From Ruegeria arenilitoris (GTDB lineage Bacteria > Pseudomonadota > Alphaproteobacteria > Rhodobacterales > Rhodobacteraceae): a stretch of DNA of 64,000 nt. Positions 56,637 to 64,000 of the stretch are shown piece after piece (position 1 is the first letter of the stretch; every line of letters begins with the position of its first letter). A program made the translations under genes and the position numbers. Under the pieces are notes generated by a model. It ran no database searches and was not told where the DNA came from. It was given only the letters and a program-made list of their open reading frames with translations. The DNA is taken from NCBI RefSeq assembly GCF_013032855.1, contig NZ_WQDA01000005.1, forward strand, positions 124,001-188,000. Reading direction: 5' to 3'.

Positions 56637-57170
56637 TCAGAAGCGGTATGCCGCCCGGATCTGGAACGTGGTTGCATCCACGTCGACACCGGTCGAGTTG
56701 AAATTGTCGAACTCGTGGTACAGCAGCTCGCCCGCGATGCTGACATTCGGCGCGACGATCTGTTCATAGCCTGCGCCGATGAACCATCCATCGTCGCTGC
56801 CAAGCGTATCGGTTCCCGCATCCGCGTAACCGGCGACACCATACAGCAGCCCCTGCGGGTTGACCTTGTAGCCGGCGCGGGCTTTCAGCCGCCAGACGTC
56901 TTCGACCGTTGCGGCACCCGAAAGGTCGACATCAGACCAGTCATAGTCAAAGCCGCCGCCAACGACCCAGTCGCCCAGATCATAGTCGTAACCAAGGATC
57001 AGACCGCCGATGGCGCCGTCTCCGTCCACACCGGACAGGCTGGTGCCGATATCCGCGTAGCCGACCTGCGCACCCGCATAGAACCCGGTCCAATCGCCCG
57101 AGGACTGCGCCATGGCGGTGCCGGCTGCAAAAGTTGCGACGGTGGTCAAAAGTGCCAGTTTGCTCGTCAT
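56637..57170 (-). CDS. Outer-membrane beta-barrel protein (OmpA-like fold)
   Basis: 177 residues with signal peptide ending AMA (about residue 21). The mature part begins WTGFYAGAQVGYADIG and has alternating aromatic/glycine strands (GLILGYDYDLGDWVVGGGFDYDW, LKARAGYKVNPQGLLYGVAGYA in parts), ending in the outer-membrane signature FQIRAAYRF with terminal Phe. An 8-strand barrel is likely. Function unknown; such proteins are common small porin-like or adhesin-like proteins. Confidence 0.88.
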   Translation of the reverse strand: MTSKLALLTTVATFAAGTAMAQSSGDWTGFYAGAQVGYADIGTSLSGVDGDGAIGGLILGYDYDLGDWVVGGGFDYDWSDVDLSGAATVEDVWRLKARAGYKVNPQGLLYGVAGYADAGTDTLGSDDGWFIGAGYEQIVAPNVSIAGELLYHEFDNFNSTGVDVDATTFQIRAAYRF

Positions 57171-57375
57171 CTTGCTATCCTTTCGTTGGAAGTTATCTGC
57201 CTCGGCCTTTGGTTGGCCTGAAGGTTTGTATTGATCATTACGTTCCGGTCGGTGGACCGGATCATTGGTTTTTCGCTGTTATTCCGACCCGGATTTCCGC
57301 AAGGTCGGCGCCCGGCCGCCCTTTTGGAGTGTTGTTCTGATCAGATAGGTTCGGGGTCGTGGGGCTTCAAATCAC

Positions 57376-57406
57376 GATCGGCGGCAGAAGCATTCTGCCG
57401 CCGATC
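57376..57406 (-). terminator. Hairpin after the YHS gene
   Basis: A perfect 14-base inverted repeat (GATCGGCGGCAGAA and its complement, GCA loop) lies about 20 bases beyond the YHS-domain gene stop on the minus strand. There is only a weak T-rich tail. Confidence 0.65.
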
Positions 57407-57426
57407 CTTACCGCCAATTCAGCAGA

Positions 57427-57900
57427 TTATTGCTGCAGTTCGGCCGGATCCTTGTCGGCGATCGTTTCCCAGTTGACGCTGGCTTTCTCGATGAAGCCGG
57501 GGATGTCGCCTTCCCAACGCTGCTGGATGTCTTCCGACAGGTTCAGGTACAACTTGTTGTCCACGATCTTCCAGTAGGTCGGATCGCCGTCAAACTTGAA
57601 CCCCATGGCCGCTCCGAAGGCGCAGTAGCCGCCGTAGGCCGGCAGGTAGGCCTCGGGATTGGCTTCGAACGCGGCCTTGTTCTCTTCGGTGGCAAAACGG
57701 TACAGCGCATCGTTGTGCAACGCCGTGATCTTGTAGCTGCCTTTGGTCGGCTCGCCTTCAGTGAAATACGCCACCGGGTCGTAACCCTGCATCGCCAAAC
57801 CGGTCGACGAGGCGTTGATTTCTACCCCGGCCGCCAGGGCCGAGCTTGCGATTGCCACAGACAGCGCAACGCCGCCCAACAGGGATTTGATCTTGTTCAT
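57427..57900 (-). CDS. Exported YHS-domain protein
   Basis: 157 residues from ATG 57900 with AAAGGTGG upstream. A signal peptide ends SALA (about residue 23). The YHS-like part is seen as AMQGYDPVAYFTEGEPTKG, LYRFATEENKAAFEANPEAYLPAYGGYCAFG, a pattern that can bind copper or other metals in related proteins. Periplasmic; the metal or partner is not known. Confidence 0.88.
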   Translation of the reverse strand: MNKIKSLLGGVALSVAIASSALAAGVEINASSTGLAMQGYDPVAYFTEGEPTKGSYKITALHNDALYRFATEENKAAFEANPEAYLPAYGGYCAFGAAMGFKFDGDPTYWKIVDNKLYLNLSEDIQQRWEGDIPGFIEKASVNWETIADKDPAELQQ

Positions 57901-58097
57901 GGTTCCACCTTTCGTGATCGGGCTGCCCGGCATGTCCAAGCGCGGGCGTTTCAGCACCGAAATTGCGTTTCGTGCACCCGGTAATTGAGCGTCACGAAAA
58001 CTCAGGTGGGAAAGGCGGCGATCACGTTCAAAGCAATCAAACGTGAATGTGCAGAAATACCAGGCGGTCTGTTCGCAAGCGCAGATCGGTCTGCGGT

Positions 58098-58367
58098 TCA
58101 GCTGTCGGGTACCAGGGCCAGAACAAAGCGTACGACCTTGGCGGCAGGCATCTCGCAGGGGCGCAGCAAAGCGCCGCTTTGATCCGTCAGGTACAGGTTC
58201 ATACTGATGTATTCCGCGCCACCCCGTTCATGGGCGACCAGCTTGTGCGATTTGCCGCCGGCCATCGCCAGCCGCGTGACCGAATAGCTTCGACCGTTTG
58301 CGGTTCCGGTGAACGAACCCGCCGGCAAGGCAAAGAATGAGTCCAAAAAGTCGGCCGGCGCGGTCAC
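58098..58367 (-). CDS. Small conserved protein coupled to plsY
   Basis: 89 residues from GTG at 58367, overlapping the plsY stop by four bases (GTGA). The sequence TAPADFLDSFFALPAGSFTG then SYSVTRLAMAGGKSHKLVAHERGG and PAAKVVRFVLALVPDS looks like a real compact alpha/beta protein, with no family name I recognise. A longer frame extends through plsY in another frame, but only this tail is protein-like. Confidence 0.7.
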   Translation of the reverse strand: MTAPADFLDSFFALPAGSFTGTANGRSYSVTRLAMAGGKSHKLVAHERGGAEYISMNLYLTDQSGALLRPCEMPAAKVVRFVLALVPDS

Positions 58368-58969
58368 GATTTCCCGATCTTGGGCTCTGTTCCCGCCTTG
58401 ATGCGGGCCAGATTTTCGCGGTGGCGCCAGTAAATCAGCAGCGTCAGAACGACGCCCAGCAAAAAGGTCGACCCGTCCGTCAGGATCATCACCCATGTTG
58501 TCGACAGGGCTGCCGCGGCCAGCGCGCCGAGGGACGAGATCCGCCAGATCGCAGCAGCGACCAGCCATGTCAGACAGCACGCAACGCCCACCCGCCAGTC
58601 CAGCGCCAGCCACAGGCCCAGGAAAGTTGCCACGCCCTTGCCGCCCTTGAAGCTCAGCCAGACCGGGTAGCAATGGCCGACAAAAGCCGCCAGCGCCGCG
58701 ACCTGGGCGGCATCGTCGCCGGCCAGTGCCCGGGCCAGCAGGACCGCGACCACGCCTTTGCCGGCGTCGAACAGAAGAGTCAGTGCCGCCGCCGCCTTGC
58801 TGCCGGTGCGCAACACGTTGGTGGCACCAATATTGCCGGACCCGATCTGGCGCAGGTTGCCCAGTCCCATAACCCGCGCAACGATCATGCCATAAGGTAC
58901 CGACCCCATCAGGTATCCGATCGCGGCCCAGATAATCAGTTGGGTCGTCGAGCTGTCGAAAACGGGCAT
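58364..58969 (-). CDS. plsY: Glycerol-3-phosphate acyltransferase PlsY
   Basis: 201 residues, about five membrane helices. PlsY uses acyl-phosphate to acylate glycerol-3-phosphate, the first step of phospholipid synthesis. The motifs are GSVPYGMIVARVMGLGNLRQIGSGNIGATNVLRTG (in parts), the FVGHCYPVWLSFKGGKGVAT block, and a third glycine-containing segment. Its start shares one base with the stop of the upstream dihydroorotase-like gene, so they are one operon with pyrB. Confidence 0.95.
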   Translation of the reverse strand: MPVFDSSTTQLIIWAAIGYLMGSVPYGMIVARVMGLGNLRQIGSGNIGATNVLRTGSKAAAALTLLFDAGKGVVAVLLARALAGDDAAQVAALAAFVGHCYPVWLSFKGGKGVATFLGLWLALDWRVGVACCLTWLVAAAIWRISSLGALAAAALSTTWVMILTDGSTFLLGVVLTLLIYWRHRENLARIKAGTEPKIGKS

Positions 58970-60249
58970 CAGGATCTCCGGAAAATTTCTTTGCCTGCAA
59001 CGTAGGTTGCGGCGACCTTACCCTGCATCCGCTGTCCGTCAAACGGGGTGTTCTGCGATTTCGATTTCAGCGTGAACCGGTCCAGCACGAAGGGCACATC
59101 CGGGTCGAACAGAACCAGATCGGCCGGGGCGCCCGCGCTCAGGCGGCCGCAGTCCAGCCCCAGTCGTTTCGCCGGATTCAGTGTCATGGCCCGGAACAGG
59201 GTCGGCAGGTCTAGTTGATCGGCATGATACAGGCGCAGTGCGGCCGGCAGCAGGGTTTCCAGCGCCACCGCGCCCGAGGCCGCCTCTTCGAACGGGAGGC
59301 GTTTGCTTTCCTCGTCCTGCGGCGTGTGCATCGAACTGATCGTGTCGATCAGGCCGGACCGAACGGCCTCGATAACCGCCTTCCGGTCGTCCTCGGAGCG
59401 CAGCGGCGGCTTGACCTTGAAGAAGGTGCGATAGTCGGCCACGTCCAGCTCGTTCAGCGTCAGGTGGTGGATCGAGGTGCCGGCGGTGATGTCCAGCCCG
59501 TTGCGCTTGGCCCGTTCCAGTGCGGGCAGGGCGCGGGCCGTGGTGATCTGATCGGCGTGATAGGCCGCGCCGGTCATTTCCAGCAAGGCGATGTCGCGGT
59601 CCAGCCCCATGCGCTCGGCCATGGGCGAAACGGCGGGCAGACCGCGCAGGGCGGCGAACTTACCGCTGGTGGCCGCTGCGCCATGGCTCAGCCCCGGGTC
59701 CTGTGGGTGGGCGATGACAAGCGCGCCGCAGGCCCGGGCATAGGTCAGCGCGCGGGAAAATACCTTGGTGTCCGTCACCACATGGTCGCAGTCTGTAAAA
59801 GCCACCGCGCCCGCATCCATCAGAAACCCGATCTCGGTCATCTCGCGCCCGTCGCGGCCCTTGGTCAGAGCGGCCATGGTCAGCACGTTGACGGGCGTGT
59901 CGGCCTGCGCGCGTCGGGTGACGAACTCGAGCGTTTCCGGCGTGTCGATCGCAGGCAGGGTGTCGGGGCGGGTGACCATTGTGGTCACGCCTCCGGCCGC
60001 GGCGGCAAGGCCCGCGGATTTGTAGCTTTCCTTGTGTCGCTCGCCCGGCTCGCAGACCTTGACGCCGATATCGACGATGCCGGGGGCCAGACACTGACCG
60101 CCGCAATCAATCACCTGCGCGTCCGCCTCGGGCGCCGGACCGTCGCCGCTGGCCAAGATGCGCCCGTCGGCCACATGCAGCCAGCCCAGGGCGTCGGATC
60201 CGGCTTCGGGGTCGATCAGGCGGGCGTTGGTGAAGATCAGGTTGGTCAT
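58969..60249 (-). CDS. Dihydroorotase-like protein lacking metal ligands (PyrC'/PyrX type)
   Basis: 426 residues of the dihydroorotase fold. Where active enzymes have D-x-H-x-H followed by REPG, this one has DIGVKVCEPG, so both metal-binding histidines are missing, and the later catalytic Asp region reads SSMHTPQDEESK. It is therefore probably non-catalytic. In pseudomonads such PyrC' proteins hold aspartate transcarbamoylase in a dodecamer; pyrB three genes upstream supports the same role here. A true dihydroorotase must be elsewhere. Confidence 0.85.
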   Translation of the reverse strand: MTNLIFTNARLIDPEAGSDALGWLHVADGRILASGDGPAPEADAQVIDCGGQCLAPGIVDIGVKVCEPGERHKESYKSAGLAAAAGGVTTMVTRPDTLPAIDTPETLEFVTRRAQADTPVNVLTMAALTKGRDGREMTEIGFLMDAGAVAFTDCDHVVTDTKVFSRALTYARACGALVIAHPQDPGLSHGAAATSGKFAALRGLPAVSPMAERMGLDRDIALLEMTGAAYHADQITTARALPALERAKRNGLDITAGTSIHHLTLNELDVADYRTFFKVKPPLRSEDDRKAVIEAVRSGLIDTISSMHTPQDEESKRLPFEEAASGAVALETLLPAALRLYHADQLDLPTLFRAMTLNPAKRLGLDCGRLSAGAPADLVLFDPDVPFVLDRFTLKSKSQNTPFDGQRMQGKVAATYVAGKEIFRRS

Positions 60250-60632
60250 GCCATTGCCCTTTCAATCGCGGCTTTGGTGGCGGCCGGGTCGGCCCGGTAC
60301 TTGATCAGGTGCTTGTCGCCGCCTTTGGTGACGATCTGCACGAAGCTGCCCATGATATTCACGGCCGCGATCTGGTTCAGCGGCACGCTGCGCCCGCCGG
60401 GTCCGGTCAGGGTGGTGTCGGTCATCTGCCAGTTGGCCACCAGTTCCTCCGAGGCCAGGTACCACGCCCGGACGCCCACCGCCGCCAAACCGGCCGGGGC
60501 GCCGGTCCAGACATAGGGATTTCCGATCAGCCACAGCACGAGCATCGCCCCCGCCATCGCGCCCACGGCCAACCAGGCGTTGGTACGGACATAGGCGCCC
60601 TTGTCCGGCGCAAAGGTCACAGGATCAGCCAC
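60246..60632 (-). CDS. Small membrane protein with PH-like domain
   Basis: 128 residues, stop/start overlap (ATGA) with the dihydroorotase-like gene. Two membrane helices (NAWLAVGAMAGAMLVLWLIG and VWTGAPAGLAAVGVRAWYLA) lead to a short beta domain with LTGPGGRSVPLNQIAAVNIMGSF, suggestive of a bacterial PH-type domain. No function known. Its place inside the pyrB operon is conserved in gene order only as far as I can see here. Confidence 0.75.
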   Translation of the reverse strand: MADPVTFAPDKGAYVRTNAWLAVGAMAGAMLVLWLIGNPYVWTGAPAGLAAVGVRAWYLASEELVANWQMTDTTLTGPGGRSVPLNQIAAVNIMGSFVQIVTKGGDKHLIKYRADPAATKAAIERAMA

Positions 60633-61135
60633 AGAGCACCTCCGATGACCAACAGGATGATCAAGGCAAGCAAGGCCGATCCCGTCCGGCGGGGTTGCTC
60701 GCTCGAAACTGGATTTTGCGCGGCCGAGTAAGGTCGGGCGCTTTCGGTCTCGATGGCGCCACCGCTCCAGTTCGTGGCCTCTTCGGTGTAAAGGCCTATC
60801 AGGCGCAGGCGCGGGTCGGGGCTCAGCGTGGCCGCGCGCGCGCTCAGGGCCGCGCTGCGCAGCACCAAAACCCAGCCGTCGACCGACTCCAGTTTGGCCC
60901 GGTCCAGCTGGTCCTCGGACACGCCGCAGCCCTCGCTGAGATAGCCGTAGAGGCCCAGGTCCTCGAGGTCGGACACCGGAAACACGTCGATCTGCTCGGG
61001 GTCCAGCCCAGTGACGCCAAGGATCTGGTCTGCCGCGCCGGGCTCGCGCAGGAACTTCGCCTCTTCGGGGCGCATGTCCAGCGCGAACAGGCGGATCACG
61101 CCGCGCTCGCCAGTCGAGATGTCCAGATCGCTCAT
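60617..61135 (-). CDS. Tail-anchored protein of unknown function
   Basis: 172 residues with a soluble N-terminal domain of about 120 residues ([58 protein letters not shown], in parts), a disordered linker, and one C-terminal membrane helix ([21 protein letters not shown]). The start overlaps the pyrB stop by four bases and its end overlaps the next gene by 16, so translation is coupled. Function unknown. Confidence 0.8.
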   Translation of the reverse strand: MSDLDISTGERGVIRLFALDMRPEEAKFLREPGAADQILGVTGLDPEQIDVFPVSDLEDLGLYGYLSEGCGVSEDQLDRAKLESVDGWVLVLRSAALSARAATLSPDPRLRLIGLYTEEATNWSGGAIETESARPYSAAQNPVSSEQPRRTGSALLALIILLVIGGALWLIL

Positions 61136-62067
61136 GCCTCCTCCTTCAGGTTGCGGGCCAGCAGTTCCATCGCGGCCATGCGCACGGCGACGCCCATCTC
61201 GACCTGCTCCTGGATGACCGAGCGGTTGATGTCGTCAGCCAGCGTGCCGTCGATCTCGACCCCGCGGTTCATCGGGCCGGGATGCATCACGATGGCGTCC
61301 GGCTTGGCCAGCGCCAGCTTGGCGGCGTCCAGGCCATAGCGGTGGTAGTATTCCCGTTCCGACGGGATGAACCCGCCATCCATCCGCTCTTTCTGAAGGC
61401 GCAGCATCATCACCACGTCCACGTCGCGCAGGCCCTCGGTCATGTCGTCATAGATCTCGGCCCCGAATTCGGCGAATTGCGCAGGCACCAGCGTCGGCGG
61501 GCCGATCAGGCGGATGCGGTTTTCCATCTTGCCCAGCAGGATCAGGTTTGACCGCGCCACGCGGGAATGGGCCACATCCCCGCAGATCGCCACGTTCAAC
61601 CGGTGCAGCCGCCCCTTGGCACGCCGGATGGTCAGCGCATCCAGCAGCGCCTGCGTGGGGTGCTCGTGCCGCCCGTCGCCGGCGTTCAGCACCGCGCAGT
61701 TGACCTTCTGCGCCAGCAGGTCTACCGCGCCCGAATGCGGATGCCGCACTACCAGCAGGTCGGGATGCATGGCGTTCAGCGTCATCGCCGTGTCGATCAG
61801 GGTCTCGCCCTTTTTGATCGAACTGGCCTGCATCGCCATGTTCATCACATCCGCACCCAGCCGCTTGCCCGCCAATTCGAAACTGGCCTGCGTGCGGGTC
61901 GAGTTCTCGAAGAACATGTTGATCTGGGTCAGCCCCGCCAGAACGTCCGAGTGCTTGGCCGATTGCCGGTTCAGATCGACGTATTTTTCGGCCAGGTCCA
62001 GAATGGCGGTGATGTCGGATTGGGACAGATGCTCGATGCCAAGTAGGTGACGATGGGCGAAACGCAT
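61132..62067 (-). CDS. pyrB: Aspartate carbamoyltransferase catalytic subunit
   Basis: 311 residues from ATG 62067. PyrB condenses carbamoyl phosphate and aspartate in pyrimidine synthesis. The motifs are [20 protein letters not shown] (carbamoyl phosphate site, with STRTQ where STRTR is usual), [26 protein letters not shown] and [12 protein letters not shown]. No pyrI regulatory subunit is nearby; the metal-less dihydroorotase-like protein downstream is the likely partner. A longer frame to 62559 runs through the next gene and is not real. Confidence 0.96.
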   Translation of the reverse strand: MRFAHRHLLGIEHLSQSDITAILDLAEKYVDLNRQSAKHSDVLAGLTQINMFFENSTRTQASFELAGKRLGADVMNMAMQASSIKKGETLIDTAMTLNAMHPDLLVVRHPHSGAVDLLAQKVNCAVLNAGDGRHEHPTQALLDALTIRRAKGRLHRLNVAICGDVAHSRVARSNLILLGKMENRIRLIGPPTLVPAQFAEFGAEIYDDMTEGLRDVDVVMMLRLQKERMDGGFIPSEREYYHRYGLDAAKLALAKPDAIVMHPGPMNRGVEIDGTLADDINRSVIQEQVEMGVAVRMAAMELLARNLKEEA

Positions 62068-62132
62068 GGGCCGGGCTCCTGTCTGACAGTCGCGCCGCTT
62101 ATAGAAAGCGCAGCGCGTCGGGGCAACTGGAG

Positions 62133-62747
62133 TCAGTCCCCATCGGGCAGTTTCTCGCATCCGCCTTCGGGCAGGCACCGCTCGCCGGGTCTGCACCACT
62201 TGCCGTATCCGCAATCGACGGACTTTCTGGGCACGCAGCCCTGATTGGCCGAGCATTTGAACCCGGTGCGGCATTGCGATCCGGTCTCTGCGCACAGATA
62301 CCAGCCGGGGCGCGTACAGCCGCCGCCCGGCAGGCAGGTCGAACCGGCTGCGCAGGTCCGCCCGTCGTCGCAGGGTGTTGCCGGTTTCGGTGAGGGGTCG
62401 AAATCCGGCGAACTGCGCTCGCATTCGCCGCGCGCGTTGCAGAAGGACCCGCTGGGGCAATCCAGCCGCGAGGCGCATTTGTTCGCGCCCGCGGGCGCAC
62501 ATCGGGTGCCCCCGGCCACGCATTTCTCGAACGGTCCGCAGGACCGCCCGCCGCCGCAATAGGTGCCCCCGGCCTGAATGCAGAACCCGTCATAGCTGCA
62601 GCGCTGGCCGACCGAGCAGCATTTCAGACCGCACTGAAACTGGCCCCCACGGCATTGGCCTTGATTGTTGAGAAACGACTGCGCCTCCGACCCGCCGGGC
62701 AGCAGGGCGAACAGAGTGATCAGCAGAAGGCCCAGGGTTCGCGTCAT
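62133..62747 (-). CDS. Exported 26-cysteine protein with five C-x5-C-x5-C-x5-C modules
   Basis: 204 residues from the ATG at 62747. A signal peptide ends SEA. The mature region has 26 cysteines. After a first six-cysteine block (C32-C56), five similar four-cysteine modules follow at 64-83, 91-109, 126-144, 152-171 and 179-197, with spacing of 6 or 7 residues between cysteines. Each module is probably two disulfides. It resembles small eukaryotic-like disulfide-rich repeats in layout. No known family or function recognised; the start could also be 62759. Confidence 0.75.
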   Translation of the reverse strand: MTRTLGLLLITLFALLPGGSEAQSFLNNQGQCRGGQFQCGLKCCSVGQRCSYDGFCIQAGGTYCGGGRSCGPFEKCVAGGTRCAPAGANKCASRLDCPSGSFCNARGECERSSPDFDPSPKPATPCDDGRTCAAGSTCLPGGGCTRPGWYLCAETGSQCRTGFKCSANQGCVPRKSVDCGYGKWCRPGERCLPEGGCEKLPDGD

Positions 62748-62826
62748 GACGGGGACCATCGTCGGCCCGGCAATGCGCCAAGGCAAGGCCAATTTGCTTT
62801 CCCTTCCCGCAAAGCTGAGTAGATTG

Positions 62827-63600
62827 ATGGTCATGGAATCGGCCCTTGACCCTTACACCGCGCGTGCCCTGCTGGAATGGCAGGTTGAGCTGGGCGTAAC
62901 CGACGCGATCGTCGACGCGCCGGTTGACCGCTATGCATTGCCGGATACCGCGCCAAAGGTCAAAAAATCCGCCGTAGCGCAGCCCGCAGTGCAGAAGCCC
63001 GCCAAGGCGGATCCGGTGGTCGAGGCAAAGAAGGCTGCGTCTGCGGCATCGTCTCTGGATCAGCTGCGCGCCGCTATGGAGGCGTTCGAACACTGCGATC
63101 TGAAGCGTGGCGCGCGACAGTTGGTCTTTGCTGATGGGACACCCGGTGCGCCGGTCATGATCGTCGGTGAGGCCCCGGGCCGTGACGAAGACCGCGCTGG
63201 AAAGCCGTTCGTTGGCCGCGCCGGGCAGCTGCTGGATCGGATGCTGGCCGCGATCGATATGGACCGCGCCCAAAACGTCTACATCACCAATGTCCTGCCG
63301 TGGCGTCCGCCGCAGAACCGGGACCCGCGGCCGGACGAGATCGCGATGATGCAGCCGTTTTTGGAACGGCACGTGGCCCTGTCCAAGCCAAACGTCCTGG
63401 TGGTGATGGGCAATATCAGCTGCCAGGCGGTTCTGAACAAGCGCGGCATCACGCGGCTTCGCGGGCAGTGGGATCAGGCGCTGAATCTGCCGGTTCTGCC
63501 CATGCTGCACCCCGCCTATCTGCTGCGCCAGCCCCATGCCAAGCGCCAGGCCTGGGCCGATCTGTTGGATCTGCGCGCATATTTGGAGAACAAGGAATGA
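62827..63600 (+). CDS. Uracil-DNA glycosylase, family 4-like
   Basis: 257 residues. Removes uracil from DNA. The active-site motif [23 protein letters not shown] and the DNA-binding HPAYLLRQP are clear, as is [18 protein letters not shown] 70-residue Ala/Lys/Pro-rich N-terminal extension precedes the fold. Only two cysteines are present (EHCDL, NISCQ), fewer than the four iron-sulfur ligands of classic family 4, so it may lack the cluster. ATG 62833 is an alternative start. The next gene overlaps by four bases. Confidence 0.9.
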   Translation: MVMESALDPYTARALLEWQVELGVTDAIVDAPVDRYALPDTAPKVKKSAVAQPAVQKPAKADPVVEAKKAASAASSLDQLRAAMEAFEHCDLKRGARQLVFADGTPGAPVMIVGEAPGRDEDRAGKPFVGRAGQLLDRMLAAIDMDRAQNVYITNVLPWRPPQNRDPRPDEIAMMQPFLERHVALSKPNVLVVMGNISCQAVLNKRGITRLRGQWDQALNLPVLPMLHPAYLLRQPHAKRQAWADLLDLRAYLENKE

Positions 63601-64000
63601 AGATTCTGGCCTTTTCCGACCTGCACATGGCCCGCAATCGGGCTGCGGAACTGGTGGCAGCCAGCGTCGAAGCTGACCTGGTGATCGGCGCGGGTGACTA
63701 TTGCAACATGCGTCAGGGTCTGGACGAGGCGATGGATATGCTTTCCGGCATTTCCGCGCCGATGGTTCTGGTTCCCGGCAACGCCGAAAACGCCGAGGAG
63801 CTGGCGGCAGCTGTGCCGGACGGCGTGCATGTGCTGCACGGAACAGGGATGACCGTGGACGGGCTGCGCCTGTTCGGACTTGGCTATGGCGTACCGGTCA
63901 CGCCATTTGGTGACTGGTCCTGCGACCTGACCGAAGCCGAGGCGGCAGAGCTGCTCAATCGCTGCGCATCGGCGGACATCCTGATCACGCATGCCCCGCC
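63597..64000 (+). CDS. Metallophosphoesterase, N-terminal part
   Basis: Starts at ATG 63597, overlapping the glycosylase stop (ATGA), and runs off the window. The visible 134 residues have the calcineurin-like motifs FSDLHMA (D8, H10), GAGDYCN, PGNAE and ITHAPP, the usual order. The GNAE triad has Ala where GNHE/GNHD has His. No signal peptide. The substrate is unknown; the coupling to the repair gene may be only translational. Confidence 0.88.
   Translation, partial: MKILAFSDLHMARNRAAELVAASVEADLVIGAGDYCNMRQGLDEAMDMLSGISAPMVLVPGNAENAEELAAAVPDGVHVLHGTGMTVDGLRLFGLGYGVPVTPFGDWSCDLTEAEAAELLNRCASADILITHAP

Noticed and set aside
58098..59042. A 314-codon minus-strand frame across plsY
   Set aside because: Only its last 89 codons look like protein; the remainder is plsY read in a wrong frame. 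The short gene alone is reported.
61132..62559. A 475-codon frame extending pyrB upstream
   Set aside because: The extension overlaps the cysteine-rich protein gene in another frame; pyrB starts at 62067.

Overview
This is a GC-rich alphaproteobacterial chromosome segment, most likely from the Roseobacter group of Rhodobacteraceae. Supporting signs are dnaN-recF-gyrB near the left edge, the uvrC-pgsA-moaD-moaE order, divergent rpsU and coq9, a plsY/dihydroorotase-like/pyrB block, Hint-domain and RTX-repeat proteins, and GANTC sites next to DnaA boxes. No genus is claimed. No transposase, integrase, phage gene, rRNA or CRISPR array was seen.

Layout. 1-5.3 kb: replication genes dnaN (3' end), recF and gyrB, split by a divergent AhpD-like/TetR pair with a double palindromic operator. 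5.4-12.7 kb: an accessory block, mostly on the minus strand, of exported proteins. It holds an SdiA-regulated-type beta-propeller, a DUF4956-like membrane protein, an exported metallophosphoesterase, an exported protein with features of FAM20/HipA-type kinases, an exported dual-specificity-phosphatase-like protein that lacks the P-loop arginine, and a run of small lipoproteins and membrane proteins. 12.7-14.7 kb: mostly non-coding, with a cobalamin riboswitch lacking an intact target gene, and tRNA-Ser(GCU). 14.7-17.9 kb: a FecR-domain protein and a CHASE2/class III nucleotide cyclase.

18-31 kb: divergent hemC and hemE, a CoA-transferase, a TAXI-type binding protein, CoxG-like, an ABC-2 exporter, an S49 peptidase, a 56-residue zinc-ribbon protein, a Ca/Na antiporter and an SDR. 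An AT-rich intergenic region with origin-like signals follows, then uvrC and a DMT transporter. 31-44 kb: pgsA, moaD, moaE, an OmpA-type protein with a small coiled-coil partner, ubiA, rsmE, a GNAT enzyme, gshA, a Hint-domain protein, pheS and pheT. 44-58 kb: LysR, methyltransferase, YtoQ, GST, MscS, ald with its divergent Lrp regulator, PPK2, a CAP/RTX protein, rpsU, coq9, two quinone oxidoreductases, DUF2189, a beta-barrel porin-like protein and a YHS protein. 58-64 kb: plsY, a dihydroorotase-like protein without its metal ligands, two small membrane proteins and pyrB form one overlapping operon. A 26-cysteine exported protein, uracil-DNA glycosylase and the start of a metallophosphoesterase close the window.

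The most unusual content is the 5.4-12.7 kb envelope block, read here as a candidate periplasmic phosphate-transfer system. Next in interest are the origin-like region before uvrC, the orphan riboswitch and the cysteine-module protein. All functions are inferred from motifs and gene context only.
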